The notes: generated by a model from the sequence alone, not told the origin. A DNA stretch of 64,000 nucleotides from Ruegeria sp. SCSIO 43209 (GCF_019904295.1 NZ_CP065359.1:955001-1019000), one strand, 5' to 3'; positions 8,951 to 17,153 are shown, counted from the first letter of the stretch. Program-made: numbers and translations.

Positions 8951-10282
8951 ATGCAGGTTACCGAGACGCTGAACGAAGGTCTGAAGCGCGGCTACAACAT
9001 CGTTGTGACCGCAGCCGAGCTGGACGACAAGGTCAACGAGAAACTGACCGAAGCGCAGCCCGAGGTTGAAATGAAGGGTTTCCGCAAAGGCAAGGTGCCG
9101 ATGGCTCTGCTGAAAAAGCAGTTCGGCCAGCGCCTGCTTGGCGAAGCGATGCAAGAAACCATCGACGGTGCGATGAACAAGCACTTTGAGGACAGCGGCG
9201 AACGTCCTGCTTTGCAGCCCGAGGTCAAGATGACCAACGAGGACTGGAAAGAAGGCGACGACGTAGAAGTTGCGATGTCCTACGAAGCGCTGCCCGAGAT
9301 TCCAGAAGTTGACCTGAAATCGGTTGAACTGGAGAAGCTGGTTGTCAAAGCGGACGACGCAGCCGTGGAAGAAGCGCTGAACAACCTGGCCGAGACCGCG
9401 CAGAACTTCAAAGCGCGTCGTAAGGGTTCGAAAGCCAAGGACGGTGACCAGATCGTGTTCGACTTTGTTGGTAAAGTTGACGGCGAAGAGTTCGAAGGCG
9501 GTTCGGCTGAAGATTACCCGCTGGTTCTGGGCTCGAACAGCTTCATCCCCGGCTTCGAAGAGCAGTTGGTCGGTGTGAAGGCCGAGGAAGAAAAAGACGT
9601 CAACGTCACCTTCCCCGAAGAATACGGTGCTGAGCATCTGGCCGGCAAAGACGCCGTTTTCACCTGTACCATCAAAGAGGTGAAAGAGCCGGTCGCGGCT
9701 GAGGTCGACGACGAGTTGGCCAAGAAATTTGGTGCCGAAGATCTGGCTGGGTTGAAGGCACAGATCGCCGAGCGTCTGGAAGCCGAATATGCTGGTGCGT
9801 CCCGTGCAGTAATGAAGCGCGCTTTGTTGGACGTGCTGGACGAGAAAGTCTCGTTCGACCTGCCGCCGTCACTGGTAGAAGCAGAAGCCAAGCAGATCGC
9901 GCATCAGCTGTGGCACGAGGAAAATCCTGACGTTGAAGGTCACGATCACGATCCGATCGAACCAACCGACGAGCATAACAAGCTTGCCGAACGCCGCGTG
10001 CGTCTGGGCCTGCTGCTTGCCGAACTGGGCCAGAAGGCCGAGGTTGAAGTGACCGACTCGGAAATGACACAAGCGATCATGAACCAGGCGCGTCAGTACC
10101 CGGGCCAGGAGCGCCAGTTCTTTGAATTTGTGCAGCAGAACGCCCAAATGCAGCAGCAGCTGCGTGCGCCTATCTTTGAAGACAAGGTTGTCGACTACGT
10201 CTTCGAACTGGCTCAGGTTGCCGACAAAGAAGTCAGCAAGGACGATCTGCAAAAAGCCGTTGAGGCACTGGAAGAGGAATAA
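8951..10282 (+). CDS. tig: trigger factor
   Basis: 443 residues. It is the ribosome-associated chaperone with peptidyl-prolyl isomerase activity that receives nascent chains at the exit tunnel. The N-terminal ribosome-binding domain has the signature [16 protein letters not shown] (residues about 43-58; the usual GFRxGKxP). The central FKBP-like domain spans about 155-245 ([36 protein letters not shown]). The C-terminal helical domain runs from about 260, with a His-rich patch (VEGHDHDP). The ATG at 8951 is chosen because [13 protein letters not shown] is the family start; the frame remains open upstream to 8900. A GGGGAC lies eight bases upstream. It is monocistronic and converges on luxI across a shared terminator. 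Confidence 0.96.
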   Translation: MQVTETLNEGLKRGYNIVVTAAELDDKVNEKLTEAQPEVEMKGFRKGKVPMALLKKQFGQRLLGEAMQETIDGAMNKHFEDSGERPALQPEVKMTNEDWKEGDDVEVAMSYEALPEIPEVDLKSVELEKLVVKADDAAVEEALNNLAETAQNFKARRKGSKAKDGDQIVFDFVGKVDGEEFEGGSAEDYPLVLGSNSFIPGFEEQLVGVKAEEEKDVNVTFPEEYGAEHLAGKDAVFTCTIKEVKEPVAAEVDDELAKKFGAEDLAGLKAQIAERLEAEYAGASRAVMKRALLDVLDEKVSFDLPPSLVEAEAKQIAHQLWHEENPDVEGHDHDPIEPTDEHNKLAERRVRLGLLLAELGQKAEVEVTDSEMTQAIMNQARQYPGQERQFFEFVQQNAQMQQQLRAPIFEDKVVDYVFELAQVADKEVSKDDLQKAVEALEEE

Positions 10283-10307
10283 TCCTCTTCCTTCCCCCTT
10301 TAGAGGT

Positions 10308-10345
10308 CAAAAAAAGCGGAGCCGTCTCGAATTAGACGGCTCCGC
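10308..10345 (-). terminator. luxI terminator, possibly also stopping tig
   Basis: A perfect 12-bp inverted repeat GCGGAGCCGTCT / AGACGGCTCCGC with a 6-base loop. Seven A on the + side give a U-run for minus-strand transcripts, so it is strongest for luxI. Confidence 0.85.
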
Positions 10346-10376
10346 ATGGGTGGCTTTGTACTATGAGGTGAGGGGG

Positions 10377-11231
10377 TCAGGCCTCATGAGCAAAAGCACG
10401 GGGGGTCTGTAACAGAGCGGTCTTCTGCTCTGGAGTGAATGTGTCGGACAGCGCTTCGATCAGTTTCAGCACTGCCTGCCTTTCTTCTTCCGTCTTGGCC
10501 GCACTCATCTGTTCGACAAAGTACTTCTCAAGATCGGTGAGCGGCTTGTGGTCACGATTTGCCGGGCTGAGTTTGGAGGCCTTTTGGGCCTCGAAGAACT
10601 CCAACGCCTTTTCTTCTTCGATAAAGACATCGTGGTGAATGTCTGCGAATTCGCGAAGACCCGAAATCCTCTCTTCTGTGCAATCCAGCAACGCCGCCAT
10701 GGCCGGTACCTTGCCCATCGGAACGGTTTCGCCCACATAGTCGTAAGGCGCACAGTTCGAGCGTTTGAGAACGCGGTTCATAACCGGGTCAATCACGGTG
10801 ATGATGTCCTGGATACCCGCGCTGCGGCAGTATTCCAGAGATCCGATCATCAGCTCACAGGTCGCGTAAGAAACCGAGTTCTTCTCTTTCCCTCGGGTCA
10901 GTCGCTGCGTGTCGACGCAGAAGCGGGTGGATTCCCACATGGTCGCGCTGCGCATTGGCGCTTCGCCGCATAAGATATCCGAGAACACATCTGAAAGCAT
11001 GTGCGGGCCGGTTGTCTGGAGTGCACGTACTGCGGCTACGACGTTCCCCTCATCGTCGAGACCAATTACGTATGCAGGATCCAGATGATCGAACTGATCG
11101 ATTTCTTTGCCGTCTTCGATGTGGACGTCCCATCCAAGTCGCCCGCCAAAAACCCGAGCGCGCAGTTCGAACATATCGTCAAGAACTTCGGTGAACAGAT
11201 GTCTGTTCAGCCCATCAACTACCAAAATCAT
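10377..11231 (-). CDS. luxI: acyl-homoserine-lactone synthase (LuxI family) with long C-terminal extension
   Basis: 284 residues. It makes N-acyl-homoserine lactone from S-adenosylmethionine and an acyl carrier. All invariant family residues are visible: Arg24, Phe28, Trp34, Asp45, Asp48, Arg69, Glu100 and Arg103 (in MWESTRFCVD). Typical LuxI proteins stop at about 210 residues; here about 70 more follow, charged and helical (EEEKALEFFEAQ..., DLEKYFVEQMSAAKTEEERQ). AAGGGGG lies five bases before the ATG. It lies 119 bases downstream of luxR on the same strand. In R. capsulatus and Dinoroseobacter quorum sensing influences GTA production; a GTA cluster lies about 15 kb away here. Acyl chain specificity cannot be read. 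Confidence 0.95.
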   Translation of the reverse strand: MILVVDGLNRHLFTEVLDDMFELRARVFGGRLGWDVHIEDGKEIDQFDHLDPAYVIGLDDEGNVVAAVRALQTTGPHMLSDVFSDILCGEAPMRSATMWESTRFCVDTQRLTRGKEKNSVSYATCELMIGSLEYCRSAGIQDIITVIDPVMNRVLKRSNCAPYDYVGETVPMGKVPAMAALLDCTEERISGLREFADIHHDVFIEEEKALEFFEAQKASKLSPANRDHKPLTDLEKYFVEQMSAAKTEEERQAVLKLIEALSDTFTPEQKTALLQTPRAFAHEA

Positions 11232-11256
11232 GTTAACCCCCTTCGAGTGATCTGTC

Positions 11257-11265
11257 TGTGGATAA
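11257..11265 (-). promoter_or_regulatory. perfect DnaA-box match in the luxI leader
   Basis: The minus strand reads TTATCCACA, a 9 of 9 match to the E. coli-type DnaA box, 26 bases before the luxI ATG. It is one arm of a 7-bp inverted repeat (CTGTGGA 11256-11262 / TCCACAG 11280-11286). One box alone is weak evidence for DnaA binding. Confidence 0.35.
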
Positions 11266-11350
11266 GACGTTACCCGGTTTCCACAGCGAATCTATTGGGG
11301 GTTTCCCGTAATATTGGCTTTTTTTAGCCCAATTTCGGCAAAATTTGGCT

Positions 11351-12052
11351 TTATCCTGGGTAGATTAAGCCGATTCCGATGGCCCGACCGACAGCCTGCG
11401 GAGTCGTCAGTGCATTAAGCTTTTCGCGAGAAGAGCGCAAGTGCACCTCAACCGTGCGGTGCGAAATCGACAGTATATCGCCGATATCTTGTTGCGATTT
11501 ACCCGCTGCGGCCCATTGCAAAATCTCCAATTCTCGGCTGGAGAGGGTCGGGTGGTACAGCATCCGGCTGATCGTATCCGATGTCATGACATTGTCATGG
11601 ATGTGTACGGCCAATGATTGCAGGTCACTTATCACGTTGGGCACCAGTTTCTTCCACTCATCCCGGCTGCACTCGCGCACTGCGCTAAGCAAGCCGATAT
11701 CTCCGTACGGCCCGCGAACCGGAATCGTAATGCCTTGATCTGGAATGCCAAAATCATGTGCATCGCGAAAAACGCGCTGGAAATCTTTACCGCGTTCCAG
11801 ACGGCTCCAGTCGACCGGAGCGATACTGCGCTGGCTCATGTGCAGCGTCGGATCGATCAGGTGCAGGCCTTGCTCTTGATAGTGGGTTTTCCAGTCGTCC
11901 CCATAAGTCACATGGCCGTGAATCGTACCTGCAGCAGGATTCATACCCGCATAGGCTGCGTGGTCCATTTCATATTTGTCACAGACCTGACGCAGGAACT
12001 CGTCATACCGAGTATCCTGTTCGGGAAGAGTGCTGAGATCAACAATATCCAT
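11351..12052 (-). CDS. luxR: LuxR-family quorum-sensing transcriptional regulator
   Basis: 233 residues. The N-terminal autoinducer-binding domain (about 15-155) has the pocket pattern DDWKTHYQEQGLHLIDPTL with Trp, Tyr and Asp-Pro in the TraR positions, then VDW and GITIPVRGPYGDIG. The C-terminal helix-turn-helix (about 168-230) has LSSRELEILQWAAAGKSQQD and SHRTVEVHLRSSREKL, with the conserved Glu, Leu and Gly. It should bind the product of the adjacent luxI. No good ribosome site precedes the ATG, so translation may be weak or a different start used. A large dyad lies 88-120 bases upstream of the start (see 12140). It is upstream of luxI on the same strand and may be co-transcribed or separately promoted. 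Confidence 0.95.
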   Translation of the reverse strand: MDIVDLSTLPEQDTRYDEFLRQVCDKYEMDHAAYAGMNPAAGTIHGHVTYGDDWKTHYQEQGLHLIDPTLHMSQRSIAPVDWSRLERGKDFQRVFRDAHDFGIPDQGITIPVRGPYGDIGLLSAVRECSRDEWKKLVPNVISDLQSLAVHIHDNVMTSDTISRMLYHPTLSSRELEILQWAAAGKSQQDIGDILSISHRTVEVHLRSSREKLNALTTPQAVGRAIGIGLIYPG

Positions 12053-12139
12053 ACGGTAACGACCAGTTAGACCCGAGTGAGCGGGCGGATCCCCTTGGCC
12101 AGGAAAATGATACTGTCTTCCCTGACGTCAAGCAGGACA

Positions 12140-12172
12140 CCACATTTCGCTTGTCAAGACAAGAAGATGTGG
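12140..12172. promoter_or_regulatory. near-perfect dyad upstream of luxR (candidate operator)
   Basis: CTTGTC-AA-GACAAG is a perfect 14-bp core at 12150-12163. Outer arms CCACAT / ATGTGG extend it to 33 bp with a few mismatches between. There is no T run and no gene ends here, so an operator (lux-box-like or for another dimeric regulator) is more likely than a terminator. The remaining 12053-12330 region shows no gene. Confidence 0.5.
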
Positions 12173-12330
12173 GAAATGTCTGCCTTTTATAGGTAAATGT
12201 GCCTTTCGGGCACACAATTACGCACCTTTAAAAGATTTAACGTCAGAGTTGTGCAGTAGGTCATGGGATTCGCCGTGGCATTTCGAAGGTTATGTATGTG
12301 CATTACAATCGAAATGCGAATTAAACATGC

Positions 12331-12816
12331 CTATTCTGTGGCAGAAACCAGACCCGTCTCGACGAGCATGCCCCTGGCCTTTGCTTCGGGCCAATATCCT
12401 TTGGCATAAAGAAAGATGGCACGCTGCTGATCTCCATCAGACAAAAGCCAGGCGCCTCGCAGGTATTTTCCGGCAAACTCCAGATTGGTATCGGCGTCCA
12501 GCAGGCCTTTGGCATTTCCAGTATAACCCATTGATCGCGCAGTGGCCGGGAGGATTTGCAGAAGCCCATAATAGGGGCGGTTCACCGCCCACGGCCGATG
12601 TGTGCTTTCACGGATCGCCAGCTTGTGCACCAACTCCCGCGGGAGCTCGTAGTGGTCAGCCCATTTATTGATCGAGGCGCGAAGCTCGGGTGTTTCATTG
12701 GGGTAGAGGGGGGGATCGAAGGTATCGCCGGAACCCGAGCTGCCAGGACTGCCACAAGCTGCAAGCGGTGCCATAAGCAACAAGGTTAAGACGCGGCGAC
12801 GAAGGAGGGGGGTCAT
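12331..12816 (-). CDS. lipoprotein lytic transglycosylase, SLT domain
   Basis: 161 residues from the ATG at 12816, which has AGGAG seven bases upstream; an open frame continues to 12870 but lacks a site. A lipoprotein signal (MTPLLRRRVLTLLLMAPLAA) ends at the lipid-modified Cys21 in a LAAC lipobox. The SLT fold follows: catalytic Glu70 in LAIRESTHRP, then YYGLLQILPATARSMGYTG and NLEFAGKYLRGA. It is a small enzyme of the type that cleaves peptidoglycan, anchored in a membrane. It is monocistronic and downstream of the ribosomal operon on the same strand, but separated by a terminator. Confidence 0.88.
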   Translation of the reverse strand: MTPLLRRRVLTLLLMAPLAACGSPGSSGSGDTFDPPLYPNETPELRASINKWADHYELPRELVHKLAIRESTHRPWAVNRPYYGLLQILPATARSMGYTGNAKGLLDADTNLEFAGKYLRGAWLLSDGDQQRAIFLYAKGYWPEAKARGMLVETGLVSATE

Positions 12817-12915
12817 CAAAATACTCCTGATTGCGAATGGCGATGATATGAAACCCTCGCCGGTCTGCAAGGCCAGGCGAACAATCGGGCTGAATTTTGC
12901 TTGCGATGTAACAAA

Positions 12916-12948
12916 AAGAAAAAGGGCCGCGTAAAAGCGCGGCCCTTT
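12916..12948 (-). terminator. terminator of rpsF-rpsR-rplI
   Basis: An 11-bp stem AAAGGGCCGCG / CGCGGCCCTTT with a 6-base loop and a U-run on the minus strand, 22 bases after the rplI stop. Confidence 0.88.
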
Positions 12949-12969
12949 GATATTGGATATGCAGTCAGA

Positions 12970-13590
12970 TCAGGCTTTTGCTTCGTCTTCTTCGACCGGA
13001 GCTTCTTCGGCAACCAGATCTTCGTCTTCCGAAGCGGCAGAGCCTATGTCGTCGAACAGCTCGGCGATCTCGAATTCGGCAGCGGCTTCTTCTTCAGCAG
13101 CCAGTTCCTGGATCGATTTGCCCGATGCCTGCAGTTCGGCTTCTTCTTCCGAACGTGCGACGTTCATCTTGATCTCGACTTCTACCTCGGGGTGCAGGTT
13201 GACTGCGACCGAGTGCAGACCCAGTTCCTTAATCGGAGCGATCAGGGCAATCTGTTTCTTGTCGACGGTGAAGCCAGCTTCGGTTGCGGCGTCTGCGGCA
13301 TCACGCGGGGTGACCGAACCGTACAGTGCGCCGGCATCCGATGCCGAACGAATCACGATGAACTGCTGACCGTCCAGCTTTTCAGCCAGCGCTTCAGCTT
13401 CTTTCTTGGTTTCCAGGTTGCGTGCCTCAAGCTGGGCTTTCTGGGCTTCGAACGACGCGATGTTGGCGTTCGATGCGCTCAGCGCTTTGCCTTGGGGCAG
13501 CAGGAAGTTGCGGGCGTAGCCGGGCTTGACGTCAACGACGTCGCCCATCTGACCCAGTTTCGCAACGCGTTCCAGAAGGATAACTTGCAT
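12970..13590 (-). CDS. rplI: 50S ribosomal protein L9 with acidic C-terminal extension
   Basis: 206 residues. Residues 1-150 are canonical L9: N-domain [39 protein letters not shown], a long connecting helix, and the rRNA-binding C-domain around [16 protein letters not shown]9 is normally about 148 residues; the remaining 55 or so are Glu/Ala-rich ([20 protein letters not shown], then EEDEAKA). This type of tail is found in other Rhodobacterales as far as I recall. It is the last gene of rpsF-rpsR-rplI, 12 bases after rpsR. Confidence 0.97.
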   Translation of the reverse strand: MQVILLERVAKLGQMGDVVDVKPGYARNFLLPQGKALSASNANIASFEAQKAQLEARNLETKKEAEALAEKLDGQQFIVIRSASDAGALYGSVTPRDAADAATEAGFTVDKKQIALIAPIKELGLHSVAVNLHPEVEVEIKMNVARSEEEAELQASGKSIQELAAEEEAAAEFEIAELFDDIGSAASEDEDLVAEEAPVEEDEAKA

Positions 13591-13602
13591 GTCAGTCTCT
13601 CC

Positions 13603-13830
13603 TTACTTCACGGCGTAGGGCAGCAGGGCGAGGAAGCGGGCGCGCTTGATAGCACGGGCCAGTTCACGCTGCTTTTTCGCCGAAACGGCGGTGATGCGCG
13701 AAGGTACGATCTTGCCACGCTCAGAGATGTAGCGCTGCAGCAGACGGGTGTCTTTATAGTCGATTTTCGGCGCGTTCTCACCCGAGAACGGGCAGACCTT
13801 GCGGCGGCGGAAAAATGGTTTTGCGGCCAT
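13603..13830 (-). CDS. rpsR: 30S ribosomal protein S18
   Basis: 75 residues, standard length. It contains [20 protein letters not shown], then [20 protein letters not shown] and [20 protein letters not shown], the S18 signature. It binds S6 on the platform of the 30S subunit. It lies 27 bases downstream of rpsF and 12 bases upstream of rplI. Confidence 0.98.
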   Translation of the reverse strand: MAAKPFFRRRKVCPFSGENAPKIDYKDTRLLQRYISERGKIVPSRITAVSAKKQRELARAIKRARFLALLPYAVK

Positions 13831-13857
13831 GGTTTATGTCCTTTCGTCAGGCGTTGA

Positions 13858-14211
13858 TCAGCGGCGCTCGCGGCGGCCTTCGCGCTCATCGCGCTTCTGC
13901 ATCTGGACCGAAGGGCCCTCGGCATGCTCGTCGACCTTGATGGTCAGAACTCGCATCACGTCATCATGCAGGCGCATCAGGCGTTCCATTTCCTGAACCG
14001 CACCCGAAGGGGCATCGGTTTTCAGGAAGGCATAGTGGCCTTTGCGGTTCTTGTTGATCTTGTAAGCCATCGTCTTGACGCCCCAGTACTCGCTTTCGAC
14101 GACGTTGCCGCCGTTGTCAGCCAGAACGGTGCCGAAATGTTCGACAAGGCTTTCTGCCTGCGCGTTGGACAAATCCTGACGCGCGATCATTACATGCTCA
14201 TACAGTGGCAT
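13858..14211 (-). CDS. rpsF: 30S ribosomal protein S6
   Basis: 117 residues starting MPLYEHVMIARQDLSNAQAE. The ATG at 14211 is chosen over an in-frame GTG two codons earlier because AGGAG lies five bases before it. Conserved parts are VVESEYWGVKTMAYKINKNR and GHYAFLKTDAPSGAVQEMER. The tail is charged (KRDEREGRRERR). S6 pairs with S18 in 30S assembly. It is the first gene of the operon; a promoter and a structured leader lie at 14212-14347. Confidence 0.97.
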   Translation of the reverse strand: MPLYEHVMIARQDLSNAQAESLVEHFGTVLADNGGNVVESEYWGVKTMAYKINKNRKGHYAFLKTDAPSGAVQEMERLMRLHDDVMRVLTIKVDEHAEGPSVQMQKRDEREGRRERR

Positions 14212-14319
14212 GTGCACTCCTGTTTATATCAAGGCGCATTTCAAAGGCGGGGCCATATGGTCCTTCGCGACCCTGCCACGAGAGGCTGCGCGATTCATAA
14301 CTCCTGCGAAGGATGGCCC

Positions 14320-14347
14320 CGTATACACGTTTGAGCGGGCGGGGCAA
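14320..14347 (-). promoter_or_regulatory. sigma-70-type promoter of the rpsF operon
   Basis: On the minus strand TTGCCC (14347-14342), a 16-base spacer, then TATACG (14325-14320), about 109 bases before rpsF. The same layout (TTGCCT-N16-TATAGG) precedes acpP. The downstream leader has complementary arms GCGAAGG / CCTTCGC (14306-14312 with 14262-14268). Confidence 0.55.
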
Positions 14348-14480
14348 GCCCTGCCACATATGCCTTTGTGAAGTCGCCCTATTTCCACTGGTGCGCCCAA
14401 TTCCTGACGCTTTTCGCCCCGAGGTTGTTCATGAAGCCGGGAGAACCCGGTAGATTGGAAAACATAGACAGGGCAAGACA

Positions 14481-14999
14481 ATGGCCGTCATGAACACAAA
14501 CACTTTTGAACAATCGGCACCTGCCGCGGTATTTGATAAATCCGTCCCCGTGCTGATTACGTTTGCGCCGAATTGGCGGGCTCGGATGTTTCTTCTGCGT
14601 GCCGTTGGTGTCTTTCTGATTGTGTCGGCCTTTTCGATGTGGTTGATGCCGGGTTCGGTTATGGGGGCCGAGGTTTGGCCTATCAAGTTAGTCGCTTCGC
14701 TGATGTTCTTGATTGTTGGCGTCAGCCTGCTGACCATCGAGGTGATGGATGCGCGCCCAGACGCCTATTTTGACCCAATCCGCCGCGAGGTTCGCATTCT
14801 TCAGAAAAACGAAAACGGTCGGCCGCAAACGGTATTGCGCCGCAGCTACGACTCGCTGGGTGGCGCGCGTTTCGCTGACGACCAGGTCGAACTGTACGAT
14901 GTAGACGGAAGCCTGCTGATGAAGCTGCCACTGGAATCGGCGGATGTTGGCTCAGCGCTCAAAGGTCAACTCAGCCAAAACGTAACAATTTTCGCCTGA
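14481..14999 (+). CDS. hypothetical membrane protein, 172 residues
   Basis: No family recognised. It has two transmembrane segments, about residues 36-58 (MFLLRAVGVFLIVSAFSMWL) and 68-90 (KLVASLMFLIVGVSLLTIEV), in a helical-hairpin topology. The C-terminal cytoplasmic domain of about 80 residues has a beta-rich look (DAYFDPIRREVRILQKNENG, YDSLGGARFADDQVELYDVD), resembling small PH-like domains that follow membrane hairpins. The start is the ATG at 14481; another ATG lies three codons on. It is monocistronic, followed by two inverted repeats, the second a good terminator. Confidence 0.65.
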   Translation: MAVMNTNTFEQSAPAAVFDKSVPVLITFAPNWRARMFLLRAVGVFLIVSAFSMWLMPGSVMGAEVWPIKLVASLMFLIVGVSLLTIEVMDARPDAYFDPIRREVRILQKNENGRPQTVLRRSYDSLGGARFADDQVELYDVDGSLLMKLPLESADVGSALKGQLSQNVTIFA

Positions 15000-15005
15000 T
15001 TTTTA

Positions 15006-15027
15006 TTCTGTTCAAAAAGGAACAGAA
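15006..15027. repeat. 8-bp inverted repeat after the 14481-14999 gene
   Basis: TTCTGTTC and GAACAGAA, perfectly complementary, with a 6-base AAAAAG loop, start seven bases after the stop. It could be an RNA-end hairpin or a binding site for the yceI promoter. Confidence 0.45.
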
Positions 15028-15048
15028 GTTGTGAATCAAAAAAACTTG

Positions 15049-15074
15049 TGTGCCGCCCTTGGGCGGCACATTTT
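15049..15074 (+). terminator. terminator before yceI
   Basis: A perfect 10-bp stem TGTGCCGCCC / GGGCGGCACA with a 2-base loop is followed by TTTT. The loop is unusually tight, so the closing pairs are probably open. Confidence 0.7.
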
Positions 15075-15125
15075 CGTAGGTGAGCAACCCACCCGGTTTG
15101 CAACAACACCATTGCGGAGATTGTT

Positions 15126-15698
15126 ATGAAATCCACCCTTATTGCTGCTGCTTTGGCCGTATCGGCGACCACAGCATTCGCCAGTGCTGAAAAATACGTT
15201 TTGGACTCCAGCCATAGCCAGGTCATCTTCAGTTGGAACCACCTTGGCTTTTCGACCACCACGGGCATGTTTTCGGGCTTTGAGGGCGAAATCATGTTTG
15301 ATCAGGAAGACCCGGCAGCATCGAGCGTGACTGTTTCGATGCCGGTCGTTGAGATGATCACCGGTTGGAAACCGCGCGAAGATCACTTCATGACCGAAGA
15401 TTTCTTTGGCGCAGCCGAAGGTGATCTGGTGACCTTCACTTCAACTGGTATCGAGGTCACTGGCGAGAACACAGCCAACATCACCGGTGATCTGACCATG
15501 AATGGTGTCACCAAATCCGTGGTTCTGGATGCCAAGCTGAACCAAGTGGGTGAACACCCGATGGCGGGCAAGCCATGGGCCGGATTTGACGCCACCACAA
15601 CGCTGGTGCGCAGCGATTTTGATTTGGGCCAATTCGCTCCATTCGTGGGTGACGAGGTCGAGGTCAAGATTTCGATCGAGGCACAGAAGGCCGACTAA
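15126..15698 (+). CDS. YceI family periplasmic lipid-binding protein
   Basis: 190 residues with a signal peptide (MKSTLIAAALAVSATTAFAS). The YceI lipocalin-like beta barrel follows: YVLDSSHSQVIFSWNHLGFS, TGMFSGFEGEIMFD, REDHFMTEDFF, LTMNGVTKSVVLDAKLN and SDFDLGQFAPFVGDEVEVKI. Family members bind polyisoprenoids such as ubiquinone precursors. It converges on a gene in which the same domain is fused to cytochrome b561, so the two may work together in quinone-linked electron transfer or stress response; that is inference from context. It ends at a bidirectional terminator. Confidence 0.9.
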   Translation: MKSTLIAAALAVSATTAFASAEKYVLDSSHSQVIFSWNHLGFSTTTGMFSGFEGEIMFDQEDPAASSVTVSMPVVEMITGWKPREDHFMTEDFFGAAEGDLVTFTSTGIEVTGENTANITGDLTMNGVTKSVVLDAKLNQVGEHPMAGKPWAGFDATTTLVRSDFDLGQFAPFVGDEVEVKISIEAQKAD

Positions 15699-15713
15699 TC
15701 CCTTCATGATCCC

Positions 15714-15752
15714 AAAAAGAAACCGTCGGGGTTATGCGCCCCGGCGGTTTTC
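15714..15752. terminator. bidirectional terminator between yceI and the b561-YceI gene
   Basis: AACCGTCGGGG (15721-15731) pairs with CCCCGGCGGTT (15739-15749). A-rich and T-rich flanks on both sides suit both strands. It overlaps the stop codon of the minus-strand gene. Confidence 0.8.
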
Positions 15753-16981
15753 TATTTGTTGTCGCGTTCTGCCGTCAATTCGACTGCCACGATAACCGTG
15801 AACCCCAACGAATCTTCGGTGGGTTGCGATGTTCCAACGTCGAAATCCATTCGGTTGAGTTCCAGATTCCCCGACATCGTCGCTGCATCGTCGGCCAGTT
15901 CCAGCGTAAATGGCAGGACGACATCGATAGATTTGTCCCGGATTGTCAGAGGTCCTCGCGCCTCATAACCCGCATCCGTTTTGAACAGGTCGGCCTTAAA
16001 TTGAGCCGTAGGAAACTGCGCACTGTCAAAGAAATCCGCACCCATCGCTTGGTCGGTGACTGTGCCGAGGCTGAGTGAACCAATGGCAATCGTTACATCG
16101 ACGGAACCGGCCAATCCCGGCTCGGCGGGATCCTCAAACGCTATCGCTGCAGTCCAGTCAGCAAACTCGCCGCTTACGGGACTGCCCAATTGCGAGATAG
16201 TAATCGACAGGGATCCGTCTTCGACCTCCCATTCCGATTGAACTTGCGCAAGTTCGGCCGTGTCTTCGGTTGCTTTGGACTGGTCGTCAAAGACACCGGT
16301 GGACCAACCTCCGACCAGCACCGCGCCCCAGATTGCCAAGGCGGCGAAGGCGGGAACAATGGAATGGTGCTGTGCCGGGGGTTCCGGCGCGTCCGATTGG
16401 CCGGGCAGCATACGGCGCAGGGTACTGTCTTTGTCCACGACATGGTGTTTCAGCGCGCCCGCTATGTGCAGCACGAGCGCCACACCCAGGGCCCAGACGA
16501 AAAGCCAATGCAGGCTGGCGCTGATGTCTGCAAGGAAAGCTGACTTCGGAATAAGCGGCAGGTTCTGACCAAGGGGCCATAGGATCGGCGCGAAGCCGTC
16601 GGTGGCGGCGTGGTGGATCCAGCCGCTGAGCGGAGCCAGTACAAGCGAGCCGTACAGCAGCCAGTGCACAGTTTCGGCGGCGAAGGCCTCGGGTTTGTTT
16701 TCAGCGTTCAGCAAGCCCGGCTTCGTCTGGGTAACAGCCCAAAGGATTCGGGCCAGTGCGACGAAGAACACGGTAACACCAATGGTTTTGTGCAGTGAAA
16801 ACAGCTGGGCGGCGCGGGCGATGTCATCCTCGGTCGTGGAAATGCTCGGATCGTAAATCGCATGGGCCAATTGGTTCGCGAACCAGCCCAGCGGCAGAGC
16901 CGTCAGGATCAGTAGCGCCGTCAGCCAGTGAAATGCTTTGGTTACACCACCATAGCTGGACCGGGTGTTGGTAAGGGGCAT
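15752..16981 (-). CDS. cytochrome b561 / YceI fusion protein
   Basis: 409 residues from the ATG at 16981 (MPLTNTRSSYGGVTKAFHWL); an earlier in-frame start at 17056 adds residues unlike the family. Residues 1-180 form a four-helix cytochrome b561: FHWLTALLILTALPLGW, LFSLHKTIGVTVFFVALARI, ETVHWLLYGSLVLAPLSGWI and SLHWLFVWALGVALVLHIAG, with haem-ligand histidines on these helices. After a fifth membrane segment (about 210-230) a periplasmic YceI domain (about 240-405) follows: GSLSLGTVTDQAM, SAQFPTAQFKADLF, PLTIRDKSIDVVLPF, ELNRMDFDVG. The fusion suggests that quinone-type ligands are passed between YceI and the haem protein. It is convergent with a free-standing yceI. Confidence 0.9.
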   Translation of the reverse strand: MPLTNTRSSYGGVTKAFHWLTALLILTALPLGWFANQLAHAIYDPSISTTEDDIARAAQLFSLHKTIGVTVFFVALARILWAVTQTKPGLLNAENKPEAFAAETVHWLLYGSLVLAPLSGWIHHAATDGFAPILWPLGQNLPLIPKSAFLADISASLHWLFVWALGVALVLHIAGALKHHVVDKDSTLRRMLPGQSDAPEPPAQHHSIVPAFAALAIWGAVLVGGWSTGVFDDQSKATEDTAELAQVQSEWEVEDGSLSITISQLGSPVSGEFADWTAAIAFEDPAEPGLAGSVDVTIAIGSLSLGTVTDQAMGADFFDSAQFPTAQFKADLFKTDAGYEARGPLTIRDKSIDVVLPFTLELADDAATMSGNLELNRMDFDVGTSQPTEDSLGFTVIVAVELTAERDNK

Positions 16982-17153
16982 CGATTGGCTCTCCGAGTTT
17001 CTGAATTGAGGGTAAGTTAAATGGATGCCGTGTGGACACAAGACAGAGAAATGCACAGTAAAGGTGTCCTGATGCAGAACGCAGGCAATGCTTGTGCCGC
17101 GCCGATTGTCAGTTTAAACCCCGCCGAAATCTGACGTCACGCAAGAGGCACCA

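Noticed and set aside
8894..9637. 247-residue minus-strand frame over tig
   Set aside because: Antisense to trigger factor; Phe/Leu/Val/His-rich as expected from reverse complement of Glu/Lys/Asp codons.
11232..11350. Classical 20-bp lux box before luxI
   Set aside because: Only partial inverted repeats (ATTGGGCT/AGCCAAT around an A-run and CTGTGGA/TCCACAG with 17-base spacing) are seen, none of proper lux-box form.
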